Positions 4,165 to 5,376 of a DNA stretch of 5,376 nt are shown piece after piece (position 1 is the stretch's first letter; the number at the start of each line of letters is the position of its first letter). The DNA is from DASZTV01 sp036267875 (GTDB lineage: Bacteria; Actinomycetota; Actinomycetes; JAFAQI01), in assembly GCA_036267875.1 (NCBI GenBank), contig DATAVE010000027.1:1-5376 (forward strand). The letters run 5' to 3'. The position numbers and the translations under genes were made by a program. A model generated the notes under the pieces. That model ran no database searches. It saw nothing but the letters and a program-made list of their open reading frames with translations, and was not told where the DNA came from.

Positions 4165-5376
4165 GTGAGCGAAGGCGCGACTGTCATCCGTGCTGCGCGA
4201 CTACTGGATGTCGTCGCCAGCGCTGTGAGCGATGACGGCGCGGCAATCGTCGTCGAGGGAGACCGGATCACCGCTGTGAATCCGGAGTCGACGCCGCGCG
4301 GCGCGACCGAGATCGATCTCGGCGACGTGACGTTGATGCCGGGCTTGATGGACATGGAGCTCAACCTCTTCCTGGGCGGCCCTTCCGGCGGCAACCCGCG
4401 CAGCGACGTGCAGGACGACCCCGCCTTCCGGACGCTTCGAGCGACGGTCAACGCCCGCAAGACCCTGCTCGCGGGATTCACGACAGTGCGCAACCTCGGC
4501 TTGTTCGTGCGAACCGGCGGCGTCCTGCTTGATGTCGCCTTGTCCCGCGCGGTCGACGCCGGATGGGTCGACGGGCCGCGGATCGTGCCGGCCGGACACG
4601 CGATCTCGCCGACTGGCGGACACCTCGATCCGACGATGTTCTCCCGGTTCGGCCCAGGCATCATGCCGCTCTCGGTCGAGGAGGGCATCGCCAACGGCGT
4701 GTCCGAAGTGCGCGCCGCGGTGCGCTACCAGCTGAAGTACGGCGCGCGGCTGATCAAGGTGTCGGCGTCGGGCGGCGTGATGTCGCACAGCGGCGAGTCC
4801 GGTGCGCAGCAGTACTCCGATGAGGAGCTGGCGGCGATCGCCGACGAGGCGCATCGCGCGGGCGTGAAGGTCGCTGCCCATTGCCACGGCGACGGGGCTG
4901 CACGCGCCTGCATCGAGGCCGGCATCGACTGCCTCGAGCACGGCTTCCTCATCAACGACGACACTCTCGCGCTGATGGCGGAGCGCGGCACGTTCCTCGT
5001 CAGCACGACCTGCCTCGCCGATCAGATGGACCTGTCGCGTGCGGCTCCGGAGCTCATCAAGAAAGCGGAGGAGGTCTTCCCACGTGCACGCACCGTGCTG
5101 TCCCGCGCCGAGAGGGCGGGCGTGCGGATCTGTTGTGGCACCGACGCACCCGCGATCCCACATGGCGACGGCGCCAAGGAGCTCGAGTCGATCGTCTCCC
5201 GCGGCCTGTCACCGATGACGGCGCTACGCGCCGCGACCGTGACGAGTGCGGAGCTGATCGGCCGTGAGGACGACCTCGGCCAAATCGAGCCCGGCTATCT
5301 CGCCGACATCATCGCCGTACCAGGCAATCCCGCCGACGACATCACCGTCACGCAGGACGTGCGCTTCGTCATGAAG
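4165..5376 (+). CDS. Amidohydrolase-superfamily protein with HxH replaced by ExN (3' end cut by window)
   Basis: 404 codons are visible with no stop before the window edge; about 10-20 more would complete a typical member. The N-terminal beta-sandwich segment (AIVVEGDRITAV, residues 27-38) leads to MPGLMDMELNLFLGG (58-72), where superfamily members normally have PGxxDxHxH; here the metal-binding histidines are Glu65 and Asn67. The later ligands look intact: Lys198 in RLIKVSASGG (usually carboxylated), His239 in VAAHCHGD, His259 in LEHGF, and Asp327 in CCGTDAPAIPHG. AGFTTVRNLG (103-112), and LGQIEPGYLADIIAVPGNP (371-389), the returning sandwich, are typical of the imidazolonepropionase/Xaa-Pro dipeptidase-like group (COG1228 style). 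It should be a cytosolic hydrolase of an amide, lactam, lactone or similar bond; the altered site could mean one metal or a different reaction. It starts 22 bases after the CMD stop in the same operon. Close relatives carrying the same ExN motif probably exist in actinobacteria (from memory, unverified). Confidence 0.9.
   Translation, partial: MSEGATVIRAARLLDVVASAVSDDGAAIVVEGDRITAVNPESTPRGATEIDLGDVTLMPGLMDMELNLFLGGPSGGNPRSDVQDDPAFRTLRATVNARKTLLAGFTTVRNLGLFVRTGGVLLDVALSRAVDAGWVDGPRIVPAGHAISPTGGHLDPTMFSRFGPGIMPLSVEEGIANGVSEVRAAVRYQLKYGARLIKVSASGGVMSHSGESGAQQYSDEELAAIADEAHRAGVKVAAHCHGDGAARACIEAGIDCLEHGFLINDDTLALMAERGTFLVSTTCLADQMDLSRAAPELIKKAEEVFPRARTVLSRAERAGVRICCGTDAPAIPHGDGAKELESIVSRGLSPMTALRAATVTSAELIGREDDLGQIEPGYLADIIAVPGNPADDITVTQDVRFVMK

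Noticed and set aside
2706..4694. A 662-codon open frame on the minus strand
   Set aside because: It runs opposite the SDR, CMD and amidohydrolase genes, which have clear family motifs. Its translation is Arg/Pro/Gly-rich with no recognisable domain, as expected for the antisense of GC-rich genes.
4201..5163. A 320-codon open frame on the minus strand
   Set aside because: It is antisense to the amidohydrolase, whose ligand motifs and fold signatures are clear on the plus strand.
1..5376. CRISPR arrays, tRNA/rRNA genes, insertion sequences, transposases, phage genes
   Set aside because: I saw no regularly spaced repeats, RNA gene signatures, terminal inverted repeats or mobile-element proteins on either strand. 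Coding covers all but short gaps and the 112-base control region.

Overview
The window is GC-rich, densely packed bacterial DNA. Long non-coding ORFs lie opposite nearly every real gene, as expected at this GC. Frequent GTG starts, 4-base GTGA gene overlaps and an F420-type LLM oxidoreductase point to a high-GC actinobacterium (Mycobacterium/Rhodococcus/Pseudonocardia/Nocardioides type). This assignment is an inference from gene content; there is no rRNA or other marker gene.

Seven protein genes form two divergent operons around a 112-base control region at 2672-2783. The leftward (minus-strand) operon reads: LLM-class F420-dependent oxidoreductase (2671-1718), small VOC/glyoxalase-fold protein (1701-1276), family III CaiB/BaiF CoA-transferase (1279-137), and the first 46 codons of a dihydrodipicolinate-reductase-like NAD(P)-binding protein (140-1, cut by the window edge). 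The last two junctions are 4-base GTGA overlaps, so these genes are probably translationally coupled. The rightward (plus-strand) operon reads: SDR dehydrogenase (2784-3542), carboxymuconolactone decarboxylase/AhpD-fold protein (3543-4142, no gap), and a metal-dependent amidohydrolase (4165 to the window end, nearly full length but cut).

The control region holds a good leftward promoter candidate placed so that the LLM mRNA may start at its own GTG codon (leaderless). It also holds a 14-base near-palindrome over that promoter's -35 box, a perfect 10-base palindrome ahead of the SDR ribosome site, and a weaker rightward promoter candidate. No regulator gene lies in the window.

The gene mix (CoA transfer, F420 and nicotinamide redox, VOC and CMD-fold proteins, amidohydrolase) looks like a catabolic cluster for an unidentified small molecule, probably one degraded as a CoA thioester. 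No substrate can be read from the sequence. The most unusual protein feature is the amidohydrolase: its family-defining HxH metal motif is replaced by Glu-Leu-Asn, while the other expected metal ligands remain.
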